A stretch of 36,479 nt of DNA from Glaciecola sp. Lineage in GTDB: Bacteria; Pseudomonadota; Gammaproteobacteria; Enterobacterales; Alteromonadaceae. Under the pieces are notes generated by a model. It did not search any database and was not told the DNA's origin. It saw nothing but the letters and a program-made list of their open reading frames with translations. Shown piece after piece: positions 1 through 8,212 of the stretch. The position numbers and the translations under genes are program-made. The stretch's first letter is position 1, and each line of letters starts with the position of its first letter. The stretch spans positions 1-36,479 of the forward strand of contig JAQXDG010000164.1 of the NCBI GenBank assembly GCA_029251505.1, given 5' to 3'.

Positions 1-1356
1 CCCTTAAAGGCAATCGCTATTGGTGGTAGCGCTGGATCTTTAGAGAAAATACTCGCGCTTATTTCCCAGTTACCCTATGCAGATATATCAATTTTTATTG
101 TTGTACATCTTAGCCCAAATAAAAAGAGTCATTTAGCTTCAATTATACAAAATATTACGCAATATAAGGTTGCTGAAGCGTTGCACAATACACCAGTGAA
201 CAAAAACTGTATCTATATCGCCCCCCCCAATTATCATTTTACCGTGATTGATAATTATATGTACTTAGATAAAAGTGTTAAAGTTAATTATGCTAGACCT
301 TCTTTAAATGTCACATTTAAGTCTTTGGCGAATGAGTATCAAGACGCCTTGATCGTCATACTTTTATGTGGGTATGGAAGTGATGGGACAAGTAGTATGG
401 AAGACTTAAAACAAAACAATTGTGAAATAATTATTCAAGATCCTCAGGAATGTGAAGCAAAAGAAATGCTTTTAAATGCAATCTCAACGCATCACTATAC
501 AAAAATATTAACCACAGTAGAAATGACAAATTACCTACAATCATACTTAAGTACTGCAGTTACTGTGGATGCTGAGGTTGATATATTTTTAGACAATATA
601 AAATGTATTTATGGATATGATTTTATCAATTATGAAAAAGGTTATCTCAAGAGAAGAATCGAATTAACGATGAAACAAAATAGCATCAGTAGTTTTGAGG
701 TATTTAAAAAAATGGTTTTTGATGATGAACTATTATTTTCCTCATTATTGAGTGCTTTTTCCATTAATGTCACGACTTTTTTTAGAAATCCGGAGGTATT
801 TAAAACAGTAAGAGAGCAAATACTACCATACCTAGAAAGTTATCCATCGATAAGAGTTTGGTGTGCGGGTTGTTCAAGTGGTGATGAAGCCTATAGCGTA
901 GCTATTATGTTAGATGAATTAGGTCTTTTACATAAAAGTTTAGTGTATGCGACTGATTTTTCTTCTCTTTTGATAAACGAAGCACAAAATGGATTATTTC
1001 CTCGAAACGATTTTACCCAGTTTGAATCCAATTACATTACAAGTGGGGGGCAAAAAGAACTGCAAGCGTGGTTTGAATTTAAAGATGAGTTTATTGAAAT
1101 AAAAGAACACATTAAAAAGAAAGTGCTATTTTTTCAACATAATTTAGTGACGGATACTTCTATTAACGAGTTTGATTTGATCTTTTGCCGCAACGTGTTG
1201 ATATATTTTAATAAAAGTTTACAAACGATCGTGTTTAATACTATCGAAGATTCACTTTCCAGAGGCGGATTTTTGGTGCTTGGTGAAAGCGAAAGACTAC
1301 CTGAAGTATATAATTATAAGATACTCGAGCATAAAATATATCAAAAGGGTTACTGA
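1..1356 (+). CDS. CheB-CheR fusion protein (methylesterase + methyltransferase), 5' end outside window
   Basis: The reading frame is open from base 1, so the gene is cut by the window edge; 451 residues are visible. The first part is a CheB methylesterase domain. GGSAGS carries the likely nucleophile Ser10, VVHLSP carries His36, and GYGSDGT carries Asp128 (window residue numbers); the Ser-His spacing of 26 equals that of Salmonella CheB (S164/H190). From about residue 190 a CheR methyltransferase follows: NVTTFFRNP (256-264), the SAM-binding stretch VWCAGCSSGDEAYS (286-299) and FCRNVLIYF near the C terminus. The two activities would remove and add methyl groups on receptor glutamates. The visible CheB part begins right at the catalytic domain, so any receiver domain would have to lie upstream. 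Low G+C and frequent AGA arginine codons set it apart from most of the window. A run of eight C at 221-228 lies in the conserved APP motif. Confidence 0.9.
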   Translation, partial: PLKAIAIGGSAGSLEKILALISQLPYADISIFIVVHLSPNKKSHLASIIQNITQYKVAEALHNTPVNKNCIYIAPPNYHFTVIDNYMYLDKSVKVNYARPSLNVTFKSLANEYQDALIVILLCGYGSDGTSSMEDLKQNNCEIIIQDPQECEAKEMLLNAISTHHYTKILTTVEMTNYLQSYLSTAVTVDAEVDIFLDNIKCIYGYDFINYEKGYLKRRIELTMKQNSISSFEVFKKMVFDDELLFSSLLSAFSINVTTFFRNPEVFKTVREQILPYLESYPSIRVWCAGCSSGDEAYSVAIMLDELGLLHKSLVYATDFSSLLINEAQNGLFPRNDFTQFESNYITSGGQKELQAWFEFKDEFIEIKEHIKKKVLFFQHNLVTDTSINEFDLIFCRNVLIYFNKSLQTIVFNTIEDSLSRGGFLVLGESERLPEVYNYKILEHKIYQKGY

Positions 1357-1448
1357 AATAAATACGTAAATAAAGTAAAATACTATTCTATTGCAAGTAT
1401 GTATAACCACTATGCTCAACCCTTAATATCGACATTAACTTTACACTA

Positions 1449-2180
1449 ATGAATATACTTTTATTGCTTTTTATCGCTCACTGCATCGCTGATTTTTATC
1501 TACAAAAACACAGCTGGATCATGGACAAGGTTGCGCATCATGAACGCTCTATGGGTTTATTTTTCCACGTTCTAACACATGTTTTTTTGACTGGATTAAT
1601 ACTCTTATGGATTTTTTCTTTTAACGTCTCTTGGATATGGTTAGGGTTATTGTCATTGATCGTAATCACCCACTATGGCATTGATATATGGAAGAGCTAT
1701 CAAACGTTTAAGTTGTCGTATTATCTCATAGATCAGTGTTCACACATCATTATTTTATGTGCTGTTAGCTATTGGATAACTATATCGTATCCCGATATAA
1801 ATGGTCAATTGTTCGCCTATAAATCAATATTAATATGGATTGCTGCTGGTATCTTTTTAGCTAACCCAATGGCAATCACTGTCATGGTGAGCATTATGCC
1901 GCTGAGACAAGCCTTACATAATCAAGACAACACGATTTCATCCACACCATCAAAAGATGGTCATTATATGGGAATAATCGAACGCTTATTAGTAATGGTC
2001 TGTGTCGGAAGTGGTTATTTTGTCATTCCAGGATTATTATATTTTGGTAAACTTTACTACCGCTTACAAGATGACATCGTCAAAAAGAATGTTTTACAGC
2101 GCCGTTATATGGTGCTAGGCACCAGCGTTAGCTTCATTAGCGCGACATGCGTTGGGTTATTGATTAACCTATCCCACTAG
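1449..2180 (+). CDS. DUF3307-family integral membrane protein
   Basis: This 243-residue hydrophobic protein resembles the DUF3307 family, with the N-terminal hallmark HCIADFYLQ followed by a His-rich loop (KVAHHERS, HVLTH). Several membrane-spanning segments are visible, spread from the N terminus to the last 20 residues. The family has no established function that I know of. In other bacteria members often sit in accessory regions, and the composition here is AT-rich like the preceding CheB-CheR gene. The ATG start has no clear Shine-Dalgarno sequence; the gap to the upstream gene is 92 bases, so cotranscription is possible. The stop lies 17 bases from the convergent glycosyltransferase gene. 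Family assignment is from recognition of the N-terminal pattern; biochemical role unknown. Confidence 0.75.
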   Translation: MNILLLLFIAHCIADFYLQKHSWIMDKVAHHERSMGLFFHVLTHVFLTGLILLWIFSFNVSWIWLGLLSLIVITHYGIDIWKSYQTFKLSYYLIDQCSHIIILCAVSYWITISYPDINGQLFAYKSILIWIAAGIFLANPMAITVMVSIMPLRQALHNQDNTISSTPSKDGHYMGIIERLLVMVCVGSGYFVIPGLLYFGKLYYRLQDDIVKKNVLQRRYMVLGTSVSFISATCVGLLINLSH

Positions 2181-2197
2181 CTGGAGCCGGCATAGCG

Positions 2198-2947
2198 TTA
2201 TGGCTTTGTCAGGTGTTTTTCCCATAGTTTGGCTTCTTTCATAAACGCATAAAAGGCATCTATCGTTGCTAGAATTAAGCCTCGTTTGCCATTCAAAATA
2301 CACCCTTGGAGTAAGTACTTTTGGATAAACGTCAGCGGTAATACCAGTGCTAATTTAATCACGCTAGGGCGCTTATTACGGGCAAATTTATCTTCGGCAC
2401 GTAACGTTGAATACAGGTTGTTTTTTGCAACTAAATCATCAATACGATTATAGCCATAATGGGTAAATGCGATGTCAGTTCGCACTTCTCTACCTGGGAC
2501 AATAGCGGTTTCATGCACTTGTTCTGAGGTATCAAAATGTGCCTGTTCGCGGCGGTATAGTCGAAGGTTATTTGGTTTTTTCATCCAGCGGTGTGGTAAT
2601 TTATCCATGAACATATCGTTGCGTGACAATCGTAATGCTGCTATGTCGGCTTGCACAAGCGTGTCTTGGATAACCGCTACACATTCTGTTGTTAATTCTT
2701 CATCGGCATCTAGGTTCAACACCCAGTCACACGTACATTGGGATAACGCAAATTGCTTTTGTCCCGCGTAACCTAACCATGCTTGATGGATAACGGTAGC
2801 GCCTGACGCTTCAGCTAATGCAGGCGTATTATCGGTACTGCCAGAGTCCACAACAATGACTTGAGCAAAATCTTTCACGCTGTGTAACACACGCTCAATA
2901 TTATGTGCTTCATCCTGTGCGACGATAAAAACGCTAACGGGGATCAT
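2198..2947 (-). CDS. Family 2 glycosyltransferase, WaaE/KdtX-like (LPS core)
   Basis: A 249-residue GT-A fold glycosyltransferase. The N terminus shows the nucleotide-sugar site VSVFIVAQDEAHNI (4-17), the DSGSTDNT motif (34-41) and the metal-binding DAD within NLDADEEL (78-85). The overall length and the C-terminal hydrophobic stretch around LVLPLTFIQKYLLQGC match the WaaE/KdtX group, which adds glucose to heptose I of the lipopolysaccharide inner core at the cytoplasmic face of the inner membrane. The sugar and acceptor in this organism cannot be read from sequence. The ATG start is poorly supported by a Shine-Dalgarno sequence (a weak CAGG just upstream). The gene is 50 bases downstream of the beta-propeller gene on the same strand, so the two may share a transcript. 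Other LPS core genes are not in the window. Confidence 0.85.
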   Translation of the reverse strand: MIPVSVFIVAQDEAHNIERVLHSVKDFAQVIVVDSGSTDNTPALAEASGATVIHQAWLGYAGQKQFALSQCTCDWVLNLDADEELTTECVAVIQDTLVQADIAALRLSRNDMFMDKLPHRWMKKPNNLRLYRREQAHFDTSEQVHETAIVPGREVRTDIAFTHYGYNRIDDLVAKNNLYSTLRAEDKFARNKRPSVIKLALVLPLTFIQKYLLQGCILNGKRGLILATIDAFYAFMKEAKLWEKHLTKP

Positions 2948-2997
2948 AACTAACCTGAGAAAAATAATTTTCGCGAGTATAACAAAACGTCTTCAAA

Positions 2998-4095
2998 TCA
3001 CAACTCGCTAAGGGGGATTGCAGCTAGGTGAGATTGACGTAATGACGCAACATACAGTTTGCCTCGAAACGGCAACGCGGCGGTGATCGAGGTATAGGCA
3101 GTTGCAGTTTGTAAGTTATGAATAACATTCGCCTGAGCATCTAAAGCGATAACCATGCCATATTCTGAAGAGGGAGTAAACCAACGGGCCGGTATGCCGC
3201 CTAACAATTTTCGAATGAACGGATATGGCGCTAATTGCTCTACCAAAGGATCACGTAGATTAATTAACCCAACCCAAAATATGCCATCCGGATCTCGATA
3301 AATATTATCAGGCATCGCAGGTAAGCCGTCGATAAAGATTTCTTGCGAGCCGGCTTTGTCTCCACTTAGCCAATATTGCAAAATTCTGGCTTTACCCGTT
3401 TCATTGATTAATAAAAAATCTTCTTGAGCAGATAATGCAACGCCATTAGCAAAAAACAACCCCGTCACTACCGATGTGACAGAATCAGATTTGGGATGAT
3501 AAGCAAATATGCCACCTGTCATACTCGTTTCGAGAAAATCATAGACATAATTGTCCATAGTGAAACGCTGCGAGGCATTAGAAAAATACACGGTACCGTC
3601 CTTTGCAACCGCTAAGTGATCAATAAATTGGAGTTTTTGTCCCTTGTAATGCGTCGCTAAAATAGTAATACGCCCTTGCTGATCAATCTTAAGTAGCCCG
3701 CGAAGCGCATCAGCGACGTATAAATTACCGTCAACATCAAATCGTAACCCCAATGGTCTCCCCTGAGTATTATTGACTAAGGTTGCACTGTCACTGACGT
3801 CTATGACTTGAGGATCAAAATACACAATATCACCATTTTCAAATGCGGTGTATATCATCCCACTGGTTGGATGTAGCGCCATATCTTCAGGGCCCAAACC
3901 GATATGCTCCAATACCGGTTGTAGACCAGATAAACGATTATTTATTGCAAACGCGCCGCTTAAACTTTGCGGAGGATCGGGCTGCCATACTTGAGGTTTT
4001 AAATCAGAAGTGACATACAAAGCACCGATAATAATGGTGCAAAATCCAATACAGTAATACACCGTTTTTACTACTAACGCCGTTATTTTTTTCAT
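2998..4095 (-). CDS. Membrane-anchored SMP-30/strictosidine synthase-like beta-propeller protein
   Basis: This 365-residue protein has an N-terminal membrane anchor (about residues 8-30) followed by a six-bladed beta-propeller of the strictosidine-synthase-like type. The pattern resembles mammalian APMAP: GRPLGLRFDVDGNLYVADA, then a YFSNAS blade, then FANGVALS and MPDNIYRDPDG with a WVGL end. This family coordinates calcium and includes lactonase/arylesterase-like enzymes; the plant strictosidine synthase reaction is not implied. The body would face the periplasm. The ATG start is weakly supported by upstream sequence; a promoter-like pair lies at 4126-4153. The gene is divergent from the broken mscS gene and probably cotranscribed with the glycosyltransferase. 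Substrate unknown. Confidence 0.8.
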   Translation of the reverse strand: MKKITALVVKTVYYCIGFCTIIIGALYVTSDLKPQVWQPDPPQSLSGAFAINNRLSGLQPVLEHIGLGPEDMALHPTSGMIYTAFENGDIVYFDPQVIDVSDSATLVNNTQGRPLGLRFDVDGNLYVADALRGLLKIDQQGRITILATHYKGQKLQFIDHLAVAKDGTVYFSNASQRFTMDNYVYDFLETSMTGGIFAYHPKSDSVTSVVTGLFFANGVALSAQEDFLLINETGKARILQYWLSGDKAGSQEIFIDGLPAMPDNIYRDPDGIFWVGLINLRDPLVEQLAPYPFIRKLLGGIPARWFTPSSEYGMVIALDAQANVIHNLQTATAYTSITAALPFRGKLYVASLRQSHLAAIPLSEL

Positions 4096-4125
4096 CGCAC
4101 TTATTTTTTATTCATCTTATATATA

Positions 4126-4153
4126 TTTACAGACATAATCCTACTAAAGTCAA
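4126..4153 (-). promoter_or_regulatory. Candidate sigma70 promoter of the beta-propeller gene
   Basis: On the minus strand TTGACT (4153-4148) is followed after 16 bases by TGTAAA (4131-4126). The -35 matches consensus at five of six positions and the -10 at four. It lies about 30 bases upstream of the start codon. Sequence match only. Confidence 0.4.
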
Positions 4154-4203
4154 CCTATGTAAACTCCCTTTAGCTTACTCTAATTTGTACCAGGAATGAC
4201 ACC

Positions 4204-5176
4204 ATGAATAACCTAATGGACACACTGCTTATGATTATGCCGTTATTAATAACGTTGAGCACTGTCGTGATAGCATTGATTTTGGCGCACAAAATCTTAC
4301 TGAATGAACACACCTTAACAAAAGATAATCAATTATCGCGAAAACTCATTTTGTTATTGTTATATGTGCTGAGTTTTTTAGCCGTGAGCTTAGCCCTGCC
4401 TGTTGCAGATAGTACTCGCAATCAAGTCATTGGATTGTTTGGTATTGTGCTATCTGGTGTCATTGCATTTTCATCCACATCTATCGTGGGTAATATCATG
4501 GCTGGCATTGTGCTGCGCTTTACTAAGCCATTTAAAACGGGGGATTTTATTCGTGTTGACCAATATTTTGGACGAGTAACCGAAAAAGGCTTATTTGATA
4601 CGGAGATCCAAACTGAGCAGCGCGAATTTATCTATTGGGTATGACCATCATCATGACAAAATCACACAGTTATTAATTACCGCAGCGAATAATTGTCAAT
4701 TAGAAGAGCCTTTTGTGCAAATCATCGAGCTAGGTAATTATAGTATTTCTTATCGAGTATCCGGTTTATTGACCGAAGTGAAAAGTATGATTTCATCCCG
4801 TTCGCGTTTATACGCGAACATTTTAGATACGCTGCACCAAGCCCAAGTAGAGATAATGTCACCCAACTTTATGAATACGCGCAATATCGCTGACGCGCCA
4901 CCGGCCATTCCTAAGGCCACAGAAACACCTTCGGAACGCATGCCCAAACATGCCGCCTCAAATTCAGAATCGACGCCTGAAGATATGATTTTTGATAAAG
5001 CAGAAGAAGCCGAGCAAAAAGAACGCTCGAGTATGGAACTCAGTGAGGATATTAAGGCGTTGAATGAGCAGTTAAAAGACGCCAAGGATGAACAAAAAGA
5101 TCGGCTTGAATTACAAATAGCCCGTAAAAAAGAACAATTAAGGGCTATAAAAGAAAAGCCCGTAAAAGAGGATTAA
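4204..5176 (+). pseudogene. mscS-family mechanosensitive channel gene, disrupted by an internal frameshifting deletion
   Basis: The first frame (4204-4644) encodes the N-terminal half of an MscS-type channel: three hydrophobic segments, the pore-lining stretch ending in IVGNIMAGIVLRF, and the beta-domain start GDFIRVDQYFGRVTEKGLFDT, then stops four residues after EQREFI. The continuation is in the +2 frame, from about SANLSIGYD through the family's VQIIELGNYSISYRVSG to a charged coiled-coil tail ending at 5176. Family members carry roughly 25-30 residues between these two points (the end of the beta domain, normally including a conserved LPN), and here they are missing. Both sides of the junction near 4620-4634 read well as homologues, so a deletion between short repeats is likely. 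The second half has no other stop codon, so the damage looks recent. A good Shine-Dalgarno sequence (AGGA, 8 bases before ATG) remains. An assembly error is the main alternative. Confidence 0.8.
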
Positions 5177-5253
<77 letters not shown>

Positions 5254-5266
5254 ACCGAAGTTGAGC

Positions 5267-5272
5267 ATTATA
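5267..5272 (-). promoter_or_regulatory. Candidate -10 element of the tRNA-Pro gene
   Basis: A perfect TATAAT on the minus strand ends 13 bases before the mature tRNA 5' end. The matching -35 region (about 5289-5295, TGGATT-like) is weak. The distance fits a short precursor leader processed by RNase P. Confidence 0.5.
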
Positions 5273-5405
5273 TTGATTACAGCTTATAAATCCAGTGTTT
5301 TTATATATTTATCAATACTTCAAGATTTTTTATTCATTATAGTCTTGTATTTTTAGCTTTTGTGCTTAAATAAGCATTGAATGTTTGAGTAAGGATTACA
5401 GAGAT

Positions 5406-6281
5406 ATGTTACGCATTGGTTTATTTATCATCACCAATATCGCGATTATGGTTTTGATTTCGATTGTATTTAGTTTGTTCGGCATACAAGGCGTGTTGGC
5501 AGAAAATGGGGTGGATCTTAACCTCACTGCATTGTTGATATATTCAGCCGTTATTGGTTTTAGCGGTGCGCTCATTTCATTGTTTATGTCTAAGTTTATG
5601 GCAAAACGCAGTATGAATGTGCATGTCATTACGCAACCTCAAAATAGTGATGAACGTTGGTTGGTCGATGCTGTTAAACGTCAAGCAAAACAAGCAGGTA
5701 TTGGTATGCCAGAAGTCGGTATATTTGATCATACCAGCCCCAATGCATTTGCCACTGGATGGAATCGAAATAACTCACTCGTCGCGGTGAGCACTGGTCT
5801 ATTAAGCCATATGTCCAAAGCAGAGGTTGAAGCGGTACTGGCACATGAGATTAGTCATGTCGCAAATGGCGATATGGTCACGATGACACTACTACAAGGT
5901 GTCATCAATACATTTGTGGTCTTTTTATCTCGTATCATCGGGCATATCGTAGACCGTGTCGTATTTAAAGTAGAACGAGGTCATGGTCCGGCTTATTGGA
6001 TAGTGTCAATTGTCGCACAAGTTATCTTAGGTATTTTAGCGCAAATTATCGTGATGTGGTTTTCACGTTATCGAGAGTATCGCGCTGACGCAGGTGCCGG
6101 AAAACTAGTGGGTAATCGCAATATGATCGCGGCGTTACAACGCTTAAAAACGAATCCCGATGATGAAGGTTTACCCACAGAAATGTCAGCATTAGCGATT
6201 AATGGCGGGAGTATTAAAGCATTATTCTCTAGTCATCCACCGTTAGATGATCGAATTAAAGCCTTACAACAGCCTCGTTAA
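5406..6281 (+). CDS. htpX: Membrane zinc metalloprotease HtpX
   Basis: HtpX is an inner-membrane M48-family protease that degrades misfolded membrane proteins alongside FtsH. The protein has two N-terminal transmembrane segments, the zinc motif HEISH (residues 147-151 from the chosen start), two further membrane segments, and the third zinc ligand region YREYRADAG. It aligns end to end with E. coli HtpX. An in-frame TTG at 5385 would add seven residues, but family members begin at MLRIGLF, so I place the start at ATG 5406 with AAGGA about ten bases upstream; length 291 residues. A weak promoter pair TTGTAT-16-TAAATA lies at 5345-5372. I see no clear heat-shock or CpxR site. The stop codon lies in the loop of a hairpin at 6270-6288. 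Confidence 0.95.
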   Translation: MLRIGLFIITNIAIMVLISIVFSLFGIQGVLAENGVDLNLTALLIYSAVIGFSGALISLFMSKFMAKRSMNVHVITQPQNSDERWLVDAVKRQAKQAGIGMPEVGIFDHTSPNAFATGWNRNNSLVAVSTGLLSHMSKAEVEAVLAHEISHVANGDMVTMTLLQGVINTFVVFLSRIIGHIVDRVVFKVERGHGPAYWIVSIVAQVILGILAQIIVMWFSRYREYRADAGAGKLVGNRNMIAALQRLKTNPDDEGLPTEMSALAINGGSIKALFSSHPPLDDRIKALQQPR

Positions 6282-6288
6282 GAGGCTG
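6270..6288 (+). terminator. Hairpin over the htpX stop codon, possible terminator
   Basis: A perfect 7-bp stem CAGCCTC/GAGGCTG encloses a 5-base loop that contains part of the htpX stop. It lies between convergent genes, which is where a shared terminator would be expected. There is no good T-run on either side, so efficient intrinsic termination is doubtful. Confidence 0.4.
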
Positions 6289-6305
6289 CTAATTAAAGTA
6301 TGCGT

Positions 6306-7316
6306 TTATTGCCAGTCGTTTTCTAAAACAATACGGTAGCGCGCGTTCCCTTTTTCCATATGCGTAAAAGCGTCGTTGATTCGAGACATTGGAAACATCT
6401 CTACTTGCGGTTTAATGTTATGTTGAACCGCAAAATCTAACATCTCTTTGATTACATTGGGTGCACCAACGGGTGAAGATGAAATACTTTTTTGTCCTCC
6501 CATCAGATTAAATACGCCAATTTTAAGCGGTTCCATCGTCGCACCAACAAAGTGTAAACGCCCTTTCGCTTTCAATGTCCTGAGGTAGGCGTTCCAATCG
6601 AGCGTGACATTCACAGTCGATATAATAAAATCAAAGGAACCTGCAGCGGCGTGTAGTTCAGATTCAATTGTGGAATTAATCACATGATGCGCACCAAGAC
6701 AATACGCCTCTTGCGCTTTGACGTCAGAAGAACTAAATGCAGTCACTTCACAGCCCCATGCGCGGAAAAACTGCAATGCCATGTGCCCTAGCCCGCCAAT
6801 ACCAATCACTGCTACCTTATCCGTAGGCTTGATCCCAAATTGAACAAGTGGATTAAATACCGTCACACCACCACAGAACAATGGACCCGCAATTTTCATA
6901 TCCATACCTGCAGGTAACGGGATCACTGCCGTTGCATTTGCCCTTACGACTTCAGCAAATCCTCCGTGACGGCCAATAATCGTCCCCTGCGCTGAGTGAC
7001 ATAGATTTTGATCGCCAGTATCACAAGAATGACACTGGTGACAATAATCACTGTGCCAACCTAAACCTACCGCTTGGCCAACATGTAAATGTGTCACATG
7101 TTCACCAACCGCTTTAACCGTTCCGGCTACTTCATGTCCACCAACGAATGGATATTGAGTCATACCCCATTCGTTATTTTTCATCGACATATCAGAGTGA
7201 CAGACACCGCAATATGCCACATCGATATCCACTTGATGCGCACCTATTGCAGGCATTGTATAGGTGATCGGGGTAAATTCTGCTTGCGCATTTTCAACTG
7301 CAAAGGCTTTTATCAT
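6306..7316 (-). CDS. Zinc-dependent alcohol dehydrogenase, cinnamyl-alcohol-dehydrogenase/YahK type
   Basis: A 336-residue medium-chain dehydrogenase/reductase that should interconvert alcohols and aldehydes with NAD(P)H. Catalytic-zinc ligands are visible as Cys39 in YCGVCHSD, the His61-Glu62 pair in GGHEVAG and the Cys in GPLFCGG. The structural-zinc lobe is the four-Cys cluster beginning CHQCHSC and ending at DQNLC. The dinucleotide fold GIGGLGHMALQFF is typical of the CAD/YahK subgroup, which mostly reduces aldehydes with NADPH. Length is normal and all key residues are present. The ATG start follows family alignment; its Shine-Dalgarno sequence is weak. The gene stands alone, convergent with htpX and divergent from the ABC operon, sharing a 221-base intergenic region with it. 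Substrate is not predictable; aldehyde detoxification is a reasonable guess. Confidence 0.9.
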   Translation of the reverse strand: MIKAFAVENAQAEFTPITYTMPAIGAHQVDIDVAYCGVCHSDMSMKNNEWGMTQYPFVGGHEVAGTVKAVGEHVTHLHVGQAVGLGWHSDYCHQCHSCDTGDQNLCHSAQGTIIGRHGGFAEVVRANATAVIPLPAGMDMKIAGPLFCGGVTVFNPLVQFGIKPTDKVAVIGIGGLGHMALQFFRAWGCEVTAFSSSDVKAQEAYCLGAHHVINSTIESELHAAAGSFDFIISTVNVTLDWNAYLRTLKAKGRLHFVGATMEPLKIGVFNLMGGQKSISSSPVGAPNVIKEMLDFAVQHNIKPQVEMFPMSRINDAFTHMEKGNARYRIVLENDWQ

Positions 7317-7537
7317 GTTTGATTCTGTCTCATGTAAATGAAAACTAAATAGGTCATACCGGGTCCAAATATAGTTATATCGACACGCTACAATAACCTT
7401 ACTTTAACATTATCTATTTGCATTGGAATAGAGGTTGTAGCCTGCCATTTACAATCTATTACAATTTGTCGCTTAGTCAAACACAACCAATCCCGCACTA
7501 TAGACGTTTCAGTCACAAATAGTTAGAAACACGAGCA

Positions 7538-8212
7538 ATGATTACACTCCAAAATATAATCAAACAATTTCAAAATGGTGATGAAATCGTCACCGCGATT
7601 AATGATGTCTCATTGCACATTAAACAAAACGAATTTGTCGCTATTATGGGTACATCCGGTTCAGGAAAATCTACCTTAATGAACGTGTTAGGATGTTTGG
7701 ATACTCCGACTTCAGGCCAATACCACTTGGATAACAATAACGTCGCGCAATTAAATGATGACCAGTTATCTCAGATCCGAAACAAATATATTGGCTTTAT
7801 CTTTCAAACCTTTCATTTGCTCCCTAAATTGGATGTCATTGGCAATATTAAATTACCTCTGCGTTACAGTGATGTATCTGAAGATGAAGCTCAGGCTCGC
7901 ACTCTGGCATTAATTGAACGTGTTGGTTTATCTCATCGCAAGCACCATCGACCTTATGAAATGTCCGGAGGACAACGTCAACGGGTCGCCATTGCTCGTG
8001 CCTTAGTCAATCAGCCCAGTGTCATTTTAGCGGATGAACCTACCGGTAACTTAGACTCAAAAACCTCCGAAGAAATCATGGCCCTGTTAACAGAACTTCA
8101 TCAACAAGGACAAACTATCGTGATGGTAACCCATGAACAAGACATCGCTAATTTTGCACAACGCGTAATCCGTATGAAAGACGGTAAAATCATCGAGGAT
8201 AGTGGGATATGA
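7538..8212 (+). CDS. ABC transporter ATP-binding protein, MacB/LolD type
   Basis: A 224-residue cytoplasmic ATPase of the group that pairs with MacB/LolCE-type permeases. Walker A is GTSGSGKST (38-46), the Q-loop lies in FIFQTFHLL, the signature is MSGGQRQRVAIARAL, Walker B is VILADEPTGNLD, and the switch histidine is in VTHEQD. All catalytic residues are intact. In E. coli MacB the ATPase and permease are one chain; here they are separate genes at opposite ends of a four-gene operon. The stop overlaps the next start by four bases (ATGA), so translation is coupled. The start ATG has only a short GAG upstream. The 215 bases before it contain two TACAAT repeats 11 bases apart (about 7450-7465), but I cannot fix a promoter there. 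Confidence 0.93.
   Translation: MITLQNIIKQFQNGDEIVTAINDVSLHIKQNEFVAIMGTSGSGKSTLMNVLGCLDTPTSGQYHLDNNNVAQLNDDQLSQIRNKYIGFIFQTFHLLPKLDVIGNIKLPLRYSDVSEDEAQARTLALIERVGLSHRKHHRPYEMSGGQRQRVAIARALVNQPSVILADEPTGNLDSKTSEEIMALLTELHQQGQTIVMVTHEQDIANFAQRVIRMKDGKIIEDSGI

Noticed and set aside
4595-5176. Separate 193-codon gene starting at TTG 4595
   Set aside because: Its first residues read out of frame through the upstream channel gene, and family similarity only begins at SANLSIGYD. It is the 3' half of the broken mscS gene.
7323-7537. Small cargo-peptide gene ahead of the ABC operon
   Set aside because: ATG codons in this gap are followed quickly by stops; no credible short ORF with a ribosome site was found.
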